Assembly (NCBI GenBank): GCA_030077755.1
Contig: JAQJZZ010000010.1
Location: 1,922,001-1,986,000, forward strand
Origin: Filosporella fistucella
Taxonomy: Eukaryota > Ascomycota > Leotiomycetes > Helotiales
Length of the DNA stretch: 64,000 nt
Direction of reading: 5' to 3'
The number at the start of each line of letters is the position of its first letter. Positions within the stretch are counted from its first letter, which is position 1. Position numbers and translations under genes: made by a program. The notes below the pieces were generated by a model. That model was not told the origin of the DNA and did no database searches. It saw only the letters and a list, made by a program, of their open reading frames with translations. Positions 14,979 through 27,269 of the stretch are shown one piece after another.

Positions 14979-15770
14979 ATGGCGTCGAAAACTTATTTCG
15001 AGAATCGTCTTCTGCCCGTAGAATCCGTCGCGCTTGCTCGATTCATCACCGATCTCAAGCAGCCTCACCGACGTTTCCACGACCCATTCCCAGGGCGGGC
15101 TTTGCTGTCAACCACCTACAGGCAGCAAGATTATTCAGAGCTGGTCCGGCATACCAAAAGCACTACAAACGGCTTGCAACTAACAGCGTTATTCACCTTG
15201 TTCCAAGAGAACCAAAACAACCGAGGCGTTCATGTAACTACTGCCTTGGCCGCGACATATGAACTCGCTGAGTCATGGGAGGATATCTTCAAAGATGCCT
15301 GTGCAGAGCCAAAAACTAGGAAATGGCTGGAAGATGCTATCGAGGACGACAAAGACGTCTTTTTTGTCGTCGGCTTTCGCACATTTGTCGATCCTTCGAT
15401 GATGGAGTTGACATCTACGAAATCATCTCAGGGTGGAGAGTTCGCAGTGCCTGTATCCACAGTGGCAGAAGCACATCTCCCGGGCCTTCAACTGGGTGGC
15501 GTTCTCGACCCAGCTGTGTTCAAATCGAAAGGAGATGCAGTGCAGCTTGCCAGATCATTTGGCTCAAATGGAGAGTCCATATATGCCGTTCAATACTGTA
15601 AGCTGTCGTTCAAATGGTACTCGAGCAAGAAGCTGGACAAAAGTGCGCTTGGAAAAACCAAATGGAAGATTCATTGGGGCGTGAGAAATGGAGCTGTAGT
15701 CGAGGAAGACGATGTCCTAGAGGCAGTGCTCGAGGATGTTCCTGATGGAGCCGAGGAAGAATTATCATGA
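14979..15770 (+). CDS. Putative gasdermin-like protein (protease-paired)
   Basis: Single exon of 263 residues from the ATG at 14979; the open frame continues upstream to a TTG but no earlier ATG exists. There is no signal peptide or clear membrane helix. The protein is a mixed alpha/beta globular sequence with blocks DVFFVVGFRTFVDPSMMEL and YAVQYCKLSFKWYSSKKLD, followed by a strongly acidic tail of about 25 residues (VVEEDDVLEAVLEDV). I know of fungal gasdermin-like proteins of about 250-280 residues with short regulatory tails that sit next to genes for subtilisin or CHAT proteases. Size, acidic tail and the divergent CHAT-TPR neighbour match that arrangement. Identity as a gasdermin is inferred; no diagnostic motif can be read by eye. 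If correct, tail removal by the protease would free a membrane-pore domain for regulated cell death. Confidence 0.5.
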   Translation: MASKTYFENRLLPVESVALARFITDLKQPHRRFHDPFPGRALLSTTYRQQDYSELVRHTKSTTNGLQLTALFTLFQENQNNRGVHVTTALAATYELAESWEDIFKDACAEPKTRKWLEDAIEDDKDVFFVVGFRTFVDPSMMELTSTKSSQGGEFAVPVSTVAEAHLPGLQLGGVLDPAVFKSKGDAVQLARSFGSNGESIYAVQYCKLSFKWYSSKKLDKSALGKTKWKIHWGVRNGAVVEEDDVLEAVLEDVPDGAEEELS

Positions 15771-16025
15771 TATCAACATATGTCCAAGAATGAAAGTATG
15801 AAGTTGAAATAAAGATACGCACTTACATCAGACTGCAAGACACCCTAATCGGGAATGCCCCACTTGGCTGACCAATGTCTTTCCACGTAGATAAACGAGC
15901 CTGGCATCCACGACAGTTCATCCCATCCATATCTAAGTCTCCCCACTATCAAATTCTTTAGCATCCCGGCCCAGATAACTCTGATTCTTCATCTGTGTAC
16001 ACTTTCTTCTTGCAAATACATCATC

Positions 16026-16981
16026 ATGTCTCATTCTCACGCTCACGATGGAGGTCACTCCCACTCGCATGACGGGCCAGCTCCCGATCACGGCCATACT
16101 CACGAGATCCTTGACGGACCTGGAAGCTACATGGGCAGAGAAATGCCAATTATCGAAGGAAGAGACTGGTCTGAGCGAGCTTTCACAGTTGGAATCGGAG
16201 GGTAAGAAACGTCTAAGCTATCATGTCATGATATTTGTCTGCTGCGGGGTACATCGCGGGGTACATCACGTGCGAAAGATCTCTTGAATCATATTTCATT
16301 TATTTCCATGGAGGTGAGAACAATCAGGTACTGACATGTAATAGTCCGGTTGGCTCAGGCAAAACAGCTCTCATGCTAGCACTTTGCAATGCACTCCGAG
16401 AAAAGTTCTCCATCGCCGCCGTGACCAACGACATCTTCACCCGCGAAGACGCTGAATTCCTCACAAAGCACAAAGCTTTACCCGCGTCTCGTATCCGTGC
16501 CATCGAGACTGGTGGTTGTCCCCACGCCGCTGTCCGAGAAGATATCTCGGCCAATCTCGCAGCACTGGAAGATTTGCACCGAGAATTCACAACGGATATC
16601 CTGCTCATTGAATCAGGAGGCGATAATTTGGCTGCAAATTACTCGAGAGAATTGGCTGATTATATCATCTATGTGATTGATGTTAGCGGTGGTGACAAGA
16701 TTCCACGGAAAGGCGGTCCAGGGATCACACAGAGCGATCTATTGATCGTGAATAAGACTGATCTGGCGGAGGCTGTTGGTGCCGATCTGGACGTTATGGA
16801 CAGAGATGCAAGGAAAATGAGAGAAGGTGGACCTACAATATTTGCACAGGTGAAGAAGGGAAAGGGAGTCGATAATATTGTGGGACTGATTGTAAGCGCG
16901 TGGAAAGGAAGTGGTGCCGAAACCGTTAGCAAGTCACGAGGTGGACCGATTGCAACAGCAGGCCTTGAAGAGCTGAAGTGA
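16026..16981 (+). CDS. ureG: Urease accessory GTPase UreG
   Basis: Exons 16026-16201 and 16345-16981 (intron 143 bp) encode 270 residues. The junction restores the P-loop GPVGSGKT at about residues 59-66. Other UreG marks follow: [13 protein letters not shown], the [15 protein letters not shown] switch region and the NKTDL base-recognition motif. The N-terminus is a His-rich stretch of about 25 residues, as in eukaryotic UreG, where it binds nickel. UreG is the SIMIBI GTPase that delivers nickel to apo-urease with UreD and UreF in the cytosol. No other urease gene is in the window. It converges with the Mus7/MMS22 gene, stops 207 bp apart. Confidence 0.96.
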
Positions 16982-17188
16982 AATACACCGGCAGCATCTT
17001 GATTATACTGCAGTCACACAGCTGCTCAAGAAGAATTACATAATGCCAATTGGCTCAATTAGATACTTGGATTCAATCATCTATATTCATTGGATATCAG
17101 CCAGCAGGTTTCACTCAGCAGAGCCAAGATTGATTCGAGCACATGCAAGCATGTCAGCCTTTCAGGTCCACTCCAGCCCAATTCAAAT

Positions 17189-20100
17189 CTACAAGAAGAA
17201 TCCCGTCAAAATGGAACTGTCCCCCGCCAGTATACCTGCCCCAAGAGCACCCGGAAAATCGACTCCATACCACCACGCGAGTTCTTTCAACACATCTCCC
17301 AACGGCCTATCATAGCTTTGAATAGGACTACTCGTCTTTGATCTCCCCTTCACAATGACCTTGAAGCCCTCTTCATCCTCGAACTGCCAATAATTGTTGA
17401 CATGTTCCACGATAGCTTTCACAAATTTATCCTGGTATTTTCCCTTTCTCAGATCGAGTTCTCCAGAGGGATGCCATGCATCCGATTCGCTTGTTCTGAA
17501 GTTGTACATTGTATGATTGAGGAAGTCGGTCAAAGGATCGGTGACCTCTTCAAGAAGTGGGAGGTTTTCGGGGTGATCCTCTACATACTGTCGCATCTCA
17601 GGAGCTATTGCTAACCAAAATTTGAAGGCCCCGGCCAGTACCCCTCTATGTTCAGGATTGATCCCATTGAGAAGAGTTCCGAATCGCCGCCCATGCTGAA
17701 TGGCACCATTGATAATCATCTTGAGAATGTTGACCGTGTGTTCAAACACCCACTCTGATTGAATGTCTCTTCTTTTCAAAAGCCTTATGATGCCGTCACT
17801 GGTAGGCGGGAGGTGGGATGAGCAGATGACCCAGGCATTGGAGTCGAATCCCGCTTCCAGAGTCGCTGGGACAAATTCGGAAAGCATGAATTTGGTAAAT
17901 TCCCAATGCTTCAGACCTCGACGGATGCACCTCATATAGTTCTCAACCGATTCAGTAACAACCGAATTCGACCAAACATTGTGCAGAAAATGAAACAGTT
18001 CCAGGGAAGTCTTGTCAGGCTGCTTAGCTAGCCGAATGGAATAACTTATTATCGTCGCGCGGAGAAGAGTAGGATCTTCATCAGGCGGCCAGTAATGCTT
18101 CGAGGGATGGAGGAAGAATTCGATGAGGGGACTGAAGTCACTGGCATAGCTCTTGATGTCATTCACCACGACCCTAACAAATCCAAGGTAGTATTTATGG
18201 ACGACTGAGTCTGGCTCTAAGGATTCGAGATGCTGTTGTACTGACTTCATCAAATCACCCAAGATCCTCTTGAACAGACCTCGAGCTGCTTTTGGAGGAA
18301 GACCAGTTACAACTTCAGCGGGTTTGTCAATAATAAGAGTACTCATTTTACGGATCGCAGCTACAAACGATGTTAGCGATAGGTCAAGTTTGAAGACAAT
18401 AAGGTATCTAACCTCGAATAATTTGAGTCGGCAGCAGGCGATCGACATCCACCGATTCACACAAATAGTGACCATTTCGTCGAAGCTGGCTTGTGAGTGC
18501 CTTTGCCGAAGCTGAATAATCTTCTGGGGTTGTTAGGGCGAGAAACCACTCTGATTCAATAGTGAACCCGGCGATTTTGAGGTCTGTTAAAGTCTTTCCA
18601 GCTTCCATGAGTTTTGCTAGAAAAAGTGGCCAGAGACTATTAGCAACCCTATAGGCTCGCCGATTCTCGAAAATTGCCATAGGACCCCGATTGAGGAACA
18701 CATCAAGATGCTTAGTATTGTTAGTACCTTAGATCCTCTGAGGGTATTCTGACTTACCATTGCTCCGTGTTCTGTAGCGATATTGACTAGTCTTGCCCAG
18801 CAACTAACGAGCCTAGTCATCAAGAATTTCACCTGGGTTTCATCTTTTTGGGTTTCAAGATAACCTCTTAGCAATGGGGAAAAGATGCGTATAATAATTT
18901 TTTGAAGCGGCTGGTGGGAGTTAGTAATATTTCTATATCAAAATAAAGAATAGCTCACCATGGCCATCTCCAACCGATCCCAGTCAACACTATCGTAGAG
19001 GCTTCCTTGACTGTCATCATCTGGAGGAAGAACAGCACTTGGTTGCTCGGTCTTATGGAAGTTTTCTATTTGCGTCATGTAATTTGTCAACACATCAATG
19101 CAATCACCAAGTAAGCGTTCAGATATTTGCTTGTGAATATGGAGCTCTGGGTTGAATGCTTTCGCTAGTATATCTAAGTCATAATTAGACGACGTCACAA
19201 ACATATAGCTCCATTGCTTACCGCAATTTAACGCTTCTGTTGCCATTGTTGCTGACGTAGCTGCCCTTATGGCATTCGCCATTGCCTTGATGGATCTGCA
19301 CATTGGAACCATGGTGTTCACCCGGTTGGCCATGATAGTGGTCGTGATCTGTGCTTCTAACATGGCCTGCCCACTCGTTGCCTGAAAATTCTCGGCTTGT
19401 TGCCGCACCTCCTTCTCCGTCCCGAGGAACTCTTCAAACAAATTACCGAAAAAAGCATTCTGCCAGAGAGTGAACGGCTTATATAACTTGGGATCTTGGG
19501 TGCTGGAAACGACGAATCGTGTCAGTTGCTCCCATGCACGTAGGCTGATCAAGCATGCCTCTTTGTGAGATCGATTGGTGATTACTAGATCTTGAATCAG
19601 AGATATCGAAGGGCGTTGCTCTGGCGGTGCTACCCAATAGAGAGTGCATAAGAGGTCATGATGATTTCGTAGCGATGCTAGATCTCGTTGGTGTATGACT
19701 TCTTCTTTCGGGTATTGCCTGTCGTGGTTCGGTAGCAAACGAGCCACGATGTTTCGAATGGCTTTGGTATTTGCAAGTTGCTGCAACTGTTGAATGTGCA
19801 GAGCAATAATTTTGAGGAAGACATGGAAACACCGATCCTCTGCAGCAACAGACAGATCTGGCTCCGTATCCAGGTGCTCAAGAAAACGTGGAGACGTATA
19901 GAACTCTTCATTGCGGAGGTGAGCGAGTTTATGAGAAGCGAAGAAATCGAACAGCGTGCCAATGACGGGGCCACATTTCCACCAACCCCACTCGACCATT
20001 AAATAGTGACAACGGCGGAAGAGAGACCGGCAATAGTCATTGAAGCCAGGCGCTTGACGAGGATTTGATTTGTAATAATGGAGGACTTGGGCTAGCAACT

Positions 20101-23100
20101 GCTGTGGCAAAAGCCAGTTGTCAAAGCTAGATTCTTGTCGCGAGCCTGGAATTACCACCCCGAACTCATCAAATTCACACAAGGGAAGAAGCGTGTACAT
20201 TGAGTACCAGAGTTTTTCCATCGCTGGGGCATCGCTAGCCTTGTCTGCAGCAGAACCAATCAATTGCGAATTGACAACATCCCAGAATGAACTTCTCGGG
20301 ATATTCGCCGAGTTCAGGACCTTGATCAATATGACCCATGCCTGTGCAATGTATTGGTCACTTTTGATGCCATTCTCTCGTACTGAAAGATACTGTAGAC
20401 TGTCATAGAGCTCCCGGACACAACTCAGATCTTGAGAGAGCAAGAAAGCAGCACAGTGGCTTGACACATCCTTCAATACTCCCTCCAGGCTAGATGATAT
20501 TTGGTGTCCACACGCTCGAGACACATGAAGGACGTGTAGAACAAGCACAGCACATATAGAAAGAACTTCAATTCCAACTCTCGCTTTGGCTGTAGAAGGA
20601 TTTTCAACACGCGGGTTCAACCGAGACAAAAAGTCCTTGAACAATTCCAACATTCGCGAAAGAAAGTTGAGCTGATCAAGGCTACCATTGAAGGTCAGGT
20701 GATGCTGAACATAATCCAACAGGAACACAACGACACTAGTGGCATCGGAGCTGTGTTCTGTCGATTCCGCCGCTTGGGAGACTATGAGTTGATCCAGCAG
20801 CCAGTCCAGACAGACGCCGATTTCAGAGGAGACATTTTCATTCCAAGTGCCCCAGCAGAAACTCTTATCTGCGAAAGACAAGGATATATGAGGTCGAGCA
20901 AGCCCTGTGTGGTGTGGTAAAGTGACGTTTTTGATTATCTCAGAAACACGACCACTCCCAAGTAGGGTACTGCGATGGAAATAAACGCCTGATTGTAGCG
21001 GGAAGATGTCAAAATGAGTGGGATAATTAGTTCCAAATTTCCCAAGTCCCAGAAGCTTAGAATCACCTGCGATGCTTGGCGTCCCTTCCGGAGCGAAAAA
21101 TTCCAGTATCAATGGGTTACTTGGCTGCCGATAAAGAGCCGCTCCTGCATCGATACGCCGAGGGGAGTGCTTTTTCCGACGGAGAGTCTTTCGCGGAACG
21201 TCCCGGTCCGGATGGTGACCGGCATCTGGGGTTGATACTTCATTGATTACTGGAGCTGTCTCGATTGAAGGCTGTACAATATCATCGTCAGCTAGAAACC
21301 TGCTCAGTTGAAGATTGGCTCGAGGGATTGTGCGCTTGCGGGTATTTCTATACAAGGCATCCAAAGCTTTCTTGGTGCTTTTGAAAGCCGAGGCTGGGTG
21401 GAGGCGAGAGTATTCTTTCTCAGAAGCTTCGAGTTGGGCTGGCCGAGCGGAATGATGAGTAACTCTGGGTATGCGCTGACTATGGACATTCTTTAGACCC
21501 AAGTCGCTTCTCTGAGAAACTACCGGTTCATGTAATGCCGCCGTATCTTCCCCTAAGAAGTCCCTCATGGATCGTTGGCGACGGGACACAACAAGTTTCC
21601 GAGGCTGTGCAGCTTTGAAATCAATTGTACCTCCAACTTTCTGTTTCGAAACCGGTGATCGAAATTTTGTTTGTGTATTGTCGTCGATCTGCTGGAGCGG
21701 ACGCCGAATCCCTTCTCCTGGCCAGTCATATCTGGGCTCTGGAACCCGGGGATATATTCTTCCTTCTGTCCACTCGTTCAACACAGACTGCACATCTTGG
21801 GTGTCTTCTCGAGTTGCCAGCCTGATGTATTTTCTGGTGGGGCTTTGTTTCCCACTTCCCCTTTTAGACCGAGCGGTTCGGGCTGCAATTTTGATGAACC
21901 GTGGTACGGGCGTTCCTTCCTGAACATTGTTGTCTGTCACGTCTAGAATACTGAGTCTTGGAGGTGCTGGTCTTTTCGGGGCCATATTTTTGCGACCACG
22001 GCTCATGCTCGACTGGTTGCCACTAGATTTAGACTTGCCTAAAGGCCTAGCACGAGACGTCTGATCTTGAGGCCTGTTCAGATGTTTAGTAATCCTAGGC
22101 TGCCGCGAATAGCTTCCACTTGCACTTCTGACGAGGGAACCACTAGAAACCCGCATCTTCTTGCGTCGTTGTAGGTTTGAGCCACTCGAGTGACGCTTGC
22201 GTGATGGTAACATAGCGTCAATTCGATCATCTTCTTCAGCATCTCCAAGGCGAGATTGATCGAGAATGCTCGCTGGTCCCAAAGGCTCATCATCTTCGCG
22301 GATGATTCCATTCAGCCCTGCATCATCATCTTCTTCGTCGGATTCGTCGGATAAGAAAGGGATACCCGTAAATGCGGATGCCGGAGGATTTTGTACCCGG
22401 CGTTGTGTCAAAGGCTGAGCGACTCCTCGGCGGTGTTCTTTTATCGGAGACACGCTGTCTCTTTGTGCGTAATTTATAGTTGGTAGCTTGTTCTGCTGGT
22501 TCAATCTCAAATGTGACGCTGGAAGGACACCTCTAATTTTTCTCTTGATCTTACGAATTTGAACCGATTCGTCAGAAGATGATTGAGCCTGAGACTGGTC
22601 CGCAGTACTCGTGAACGGGTCATCACTCTCTGGATCAGACTCTAACAGCGTCAAGTCTGTAACGGGCTTTATCGCACTAGTTGCAGGCGTGGGTAGGTCT
22701 CCAGGTCTATGAGCATCAAAAGCGTCATCTCCCATCCAATTAGGTGTTAGATCTTTCGAAATGGATCCTGACCGAGATACAGGTACTCCAGGTCGCCGAA
22801 AGGTGGCCGCGACGGGCGAACTAGTCAGTGGTGGAGAAGCAGGCACATCAAAAACATCATATTCGATAGTAGTTAGGGGCAGAGTAGCTATCTCGGTGCT
22901 CTTCTCAGCAGTCCTTCTGCGCTTGGCTTTCGATGAGTAGGACTTTATTCGTTTTTTCACTCCTGGTTTCACAAGACTGTCCTTGTGTTCTCTGAGCAGA
23001 TCTTCAATATTCGGAAACTCGTCCTCCCCACCAGCGCCTTGATCATGAGAACGTGAGTCCCGAGCATTGAAACTTTCGTTGACGCTCAAATCCCGTTGTG

Positions 23101-24004
23101 GGGACACTGATGCGGGTATGTCGGAATAACTGTCTCTTTGCTGGCTTTCTTCATTTTCAAAGTCGGGATCTTGGGTATCTTGGGTTTGAGATTCTTGGTC
23201 AGGTGAGGCAGATTTACTAGATCTGTGAGGACGGTCTGTCTGAGAAGAAGCGATTCGCATTGGCGCAATCCCTCTTGCTTTCAAGGTTCGTCGATATCTT
23301 TCTTGCTCCACAATGTAAGGATGAACCTGAATTGGGCGTCTCTCACGAAGAGATCGTACTCTGGGATTTGGCAATACACTCACTGATGGCGATCGAACAT
23401 ATCGTGCCAAGTCCGGTGGCGGGGTTTCTGAAGGACTCGGCGATGGGTTGGCTCTTTGCTCGCCACGAAAAATGTTGTGAGGTGGTAGTTTCGGCTGGCT
23501 GCCAGAGAGAGAAGAGACTTGACTTGATACGGGCGAAGTGATCCGGACATAGCTCTTAGATATCTCGTCTTCTTCACTATTTTGTGAACCTGGTGCATTG
23601 CGTCCATCTTCAATGCAATCTTCGTCCCCTGAAATGTCGTCAAAAAGGGTTGCAAGTTTGAAAACTGTCGGAGAAGCCTGAGGCGATGATAGACGGCAAC
23701 TTCGGTTATCCAATTGTGGCAAAAAAGATTCCTCTGGCTGGCGTCTCAAAGCCGATACAGTTCTCTGAAAGACATCTTCGTGCACCACTGGAAAGGTATC
23801 TTGTGGTGTCTCTGCAGCGGTGTGTTGAACAAGTCGAGAATCATCATCTCCATTCAGCTTTCCTGATATGCTTTCCCCAACAAAGTGTTCCTCGCTCCCT
23901 CGTGGCTCATCATATTGATTTTGATGGCTGGTATGGCTTTCGATATCGAAATCATCTTCCTCGTCCGAGTCTGGAACCACTCCTTTCTCCTTCCAAGTCG
24001 CCAT
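17189..24004 (-). CDS. Mus7/MMS22 family DNA-repair scaffold
   Basis: Four exons on the minus strand (24004-18959, 18910-18758, 18710-18413, 18360-17189) encode 2222 residues; all phases close and the introns are 47-53 bp. The N-terminus WKEKGVVPDSDEEDDFDIES matches the acidic start typical of fungal Mus7/Mms22. Residues to about 850 are low-complexity, Ser/Arg-rich and probably disordered. The rest is a long helical-repeat domain with the family's conserved blocks. Mms22 (Mus7 in fission yeast) works with the Rtt101-Mms1 ubiquitin ligase to support replication-fork repair after alkylation damage and in the absence of normal fork progression, in the nucleus. The gene is intact. It is divergent from the small membrane-protein gene at 24238. 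Confidence 0.9.
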
Positions 24005-24237
24005 GGGTTTCGAATGGCATATTCAAACCATCTCGAGATTCGTGTTTTCCCTCTATAGCGGCGGAGGAGGAATTTGTTGCGCGGCGTGAAGTTAATGATG
24101 TTCACAGACGCGCTTTTCAGGCAGGAGACGCGCCGGGTTCAACATTTTAGCTTGCCGAGATTTACCCGAATGATCATCACTTCATGATGCTCTCAACTCC
24201 CCGCCTCACTTCAATGGCATGATACCTCGAGAGGAAG

Positions 24238-24695
24238 ATGAGCAAAATACGTGGCATTCTCCCATTATTTATAGCCACTGCAATTGGGGTCACCAATGGT
24301 ATGTCACCCCGCCAGAATAGTTCGGACTGCACTTACAACCTTCCCAGGCATAGTGGTTTTTGGCCCAGCATTTAAAGAACAGCAACAGGAGAAAGAGGAG
24401 CAAGCCCGGTAGCTATTCCCTCCCGCAGAATCTACTAGGCAGACTCTAATTTGACTCTAGGAAAGCCTTGGAGGTTGCGAAGACCGCGGAAAGTGACGAT
24501 GTCGAATCGGTGCGAAAAGCCGAGGCGATAGCAAGTCGAACCATTGCGACTGAATCTACTTTGAAGCCCACTCCGCCCTCTGGATCGTGGTGGCCGAATA
24601 TTGGTTTTTGGGCCAAAGAGAGTGGTAAAGATACGAAAACAACACCAGATGTATCACCACAAAGCAAAAGCCCACTGTCAACGGAAAAGCCATGA
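24238..24695 (+). CDS. Small single-pass membrane protein, unknown
   Basis: Three exons, 24238-24298, 24348-24408 and 24461-24695, give 118 residues; introns are 49 and 52 bp. The N-terminus MSKIRGILPLFIATAIGV is basic then hydrophobic and continues to about residue 27, reading as a signal anchor or a mitochondrial inner-membrane anchor. It is followed by a Glu/Gln/Lys/Ala-rich amphipathic helix (about 30-60) and a Pro/Ser-rich tail containing SWWPNIGFW. The shape resembles small mitochondrial assembly or cristae proteins, but I do not recognise the family. The start is 233 bp from the divergent Mus7/MMS22 start. Confidence 0.72.
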
Positions 24696-25342
24696 GAATT
24701 TCCGGGGCAATGTAGCTCAAGCATCGACATTGGACAAGACCGAAGAAGCAGGAATGGGAATACGTGTTTGTATGCACTGGTTAGGACGCCGTACCTGCAT
24801 TAAGCACGCTGAGAGATGCTTCCCGGGTGGCCACGGGGTCGACCGAGGCCTGGCGATATTCACAGGAATACGCTGGCTCGAGACACTCACCACTACACCA
24901 AACTTCTATACGCTTCCTGAAGACTCTGTAATTTTCTGGTCGAGGTCAAACGATTAGAGAATATATAGGAAAATATGGCTTCAATATCAGATGCGCTACA
25001 TATAGATTGAGGTCGGAATCAGCATGGTCCCCGTTGTGACTCGGGGAGAGGTGAGTACCTCTCTGATTGGACCGAACAAGCTACCAGAACTGCTGCTTCT
25101 CTATGATCACTCTAAAGGTGCGAGCCTGGTGGCTTCATTTATCTGGCTATCTTCCTCGCGATTCTAGGAGCTGTGAAGCACTTATGGCAAACTTGGTACC
25201 GGTGTACGGCGACTCTCTAGTAGTGTTGATGCAGTCACGAGCTTCATAGTCCCGCCGTGCAACTTTAATTCATCCATCATTCTATAGTGACATTAAGGCC
25301 ATTACCAATTACAACTTCCTTCTCGTGTACTTTAAAATATAA
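24696..25342. other. Intergenic, no gene seen
   Basis: Region between the 3' ends of two convergent genes. Short overlapping frames only; no repeat or RNA gene recognised. Confidence 0.45.
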
Positions 25343-27269
25343 TCACCTCCTCAACTGATCCAAACAAATAGGAGCATGAGCAGCAACAGAAACATACTCT
25401 GACCACCTGCGCCGGAAGTCCTCGCAGCCTGGCGAATCAGATCTAGGATTCTCACACGCCTTCTGCAAAATGTCCCTCACGGCCAAAACATCCCCGTTCA
25501 AAATTCGAAAACAGCGATCCCCTGTCGAATTTGCGGATCCGAAGCTTCCTTGCAATACCCCATGCTGGAATCGAACTTCGGAGAGTTGATACTGTCCGAA
25601 ATATTCAGATGAAAGTTTAGGGGCTCGATCTAAAGGATACCCGAGGATGGATTCAAGTTGCATAATATTCCAGAACTCGAAGAAGGCGTAGCCAAAGTCA
25701 TCATCCAGTAAGTCGTCCATCAAATATTGTGTGGCATATGCTTGTTTTTCGTACTGGATGCTCGAGTATGAGAAGCCTGCTTTACAGTACTGATGCAGAT
25801 ATGTGATGCCAAACGATGTCTTAGACCACCCGTGTGCATGGTACTGCCGTGTGTGTAGCATCTCATGAATCAGGGTCTGGGTAACATCGACAAAATGTGC
25901 GCGGGTGCTGTTTTTCCATGACGGGCCGAAGAGGGCGGGTTTAGCAGTAAAGAACATGTCGTAGTTGAAAGTGATCGCGCCGTATATCTCAATGCTCTCC
26001 TTTGGTGCATCATAATGCACCCGAAAGTCTTTAGTGAAAATATAGTCCCCATACATCGGGTAAAGGAAGAATTTTTGGTCTTTGAACTACGGGCAAGAGG
26101 TTAACCGCCCATTTCGGAAATGGAATGTGCCACAACAATGTACATCCATCCTATGCCAGGAAGGATAGTTGGGACTGGAGGAGAGTACGTACAATTGGGA
26201 CACCTGGGCCTGGAGAGCGTAAATATACAAGCGCCGCTTCAGCAAGGTAACCTTGAATGCCTGCTACAGCAACCTGTGCACACAGAACGTCACCTGGCAC
26301 AGCTTTTGAAATGGCCTTGACGACATTGGTCGAAGCAGCTTGAATCTGTCTCGTGGCTTCTTTGGCGACGTGGGAGATACCATCTTTGACCTTCTTCATA
26401 CTGACCTTCGGCCATTTCAACTTGCGTTTGAATATCAACGAGGAATTGCCACTTGGTTGATAGAACATAGCAACGCCAGTGTTTGTAAGAGCTTGGACCG
26501 TTTCATTGAGGTCGTTCGAGATTATCGAATAGGGGACGCCGAGCTGCTCAAGGACAATTGGATAAGAATAGGCGATGGAGTCCGCAACGTCGTTCAAGTA
26601 TTCATCTGTGTCTTTGTGGGCCAGCAAGGTGTCGTTGGTTGGCAGTAGCACTGGTATGGTAATGGTGAGAGGTCCAAGGATGGAGCTATCTGAGACTTGG
26701 TAATAGGTGAGCGTGTCAGAGCTCTTGATTTCCGTGACTGAGATGGAGACAGTGTCGACGCTCGTGTCTCCCGGAATAACATTGCCAGAACCGCCGATGC
26801 ACTGACTCGAAAGAAGGGTTACCTCTTTACAACTGTCAACTCCATAGGAAATATCGCAAAGAGTATCACATTTGACACCCTCAGCAACCCAGACTCGATA
26901 ATCTTGGCCTTGGACTGGAAGTCTCCAGTGCTTGCTCGCATCAGTATTTGCATATCCGGTGGCTTTGTAACCTGGCCTGCACGCACATGCCGCTCGAGGA
27001 GAAGCAACACTAGGGTCAGGGAATATACATGTCGGTGCTGTAGAAGCATCGCAAGTGTTGAAATGCGGGTTGCAAGCTTTTGGGCAGACTTTGTCGCTAG
27101 TCGATGGAATTTGACTTGAACATTGCGGTGAACTCCCATCAGAGCATGATAGCGTCGATGATGCTGGACATGACGGCTGAAGTCCTGCTGGGCAGAAAGA
27201 TTGACATAGACCGCCCGAACTCAGGAACGACAGTAACAGAAATTGAGAACTCAGACTTAACGATCTCAT
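25343..27269 (-). CDS. Secreted Cys-rich protein with HExxH metallopeptidase-like domain
   Basis: Exons 27269-26193 and 26086-25343 (106 bp intron, donor GTACGT, acceptor CCGTAG) give 606 residues. MRSLSLSSQFLLLSFLSSGGLC is a signal peptide. The start at 27269 is chosen for that reason although the frame stays open upstream. Residues 25-150 are Cys-rich with many CxxxC spacings, as in secreted or cell-wall proteins. A central beta-rich and Lys-rich region follows. The last 250 residues contain IHEMLHTRQYHAHG, an HExxH zinc motif, with a downstream EKQAYATQY helix that could give a third ligand, as in DUF4157-type gluzincins. A secreted zinc peptidase-like role is inferred. Divergent from the SUR7-like gene, with a 1.06 kb spacer. 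Confidence 0.78.

Noticed and set aside
24446..24957. Overlapping frames around the small membrane-protein gene
   Set aside because: Shadow frames of its third exon and 3' flank.
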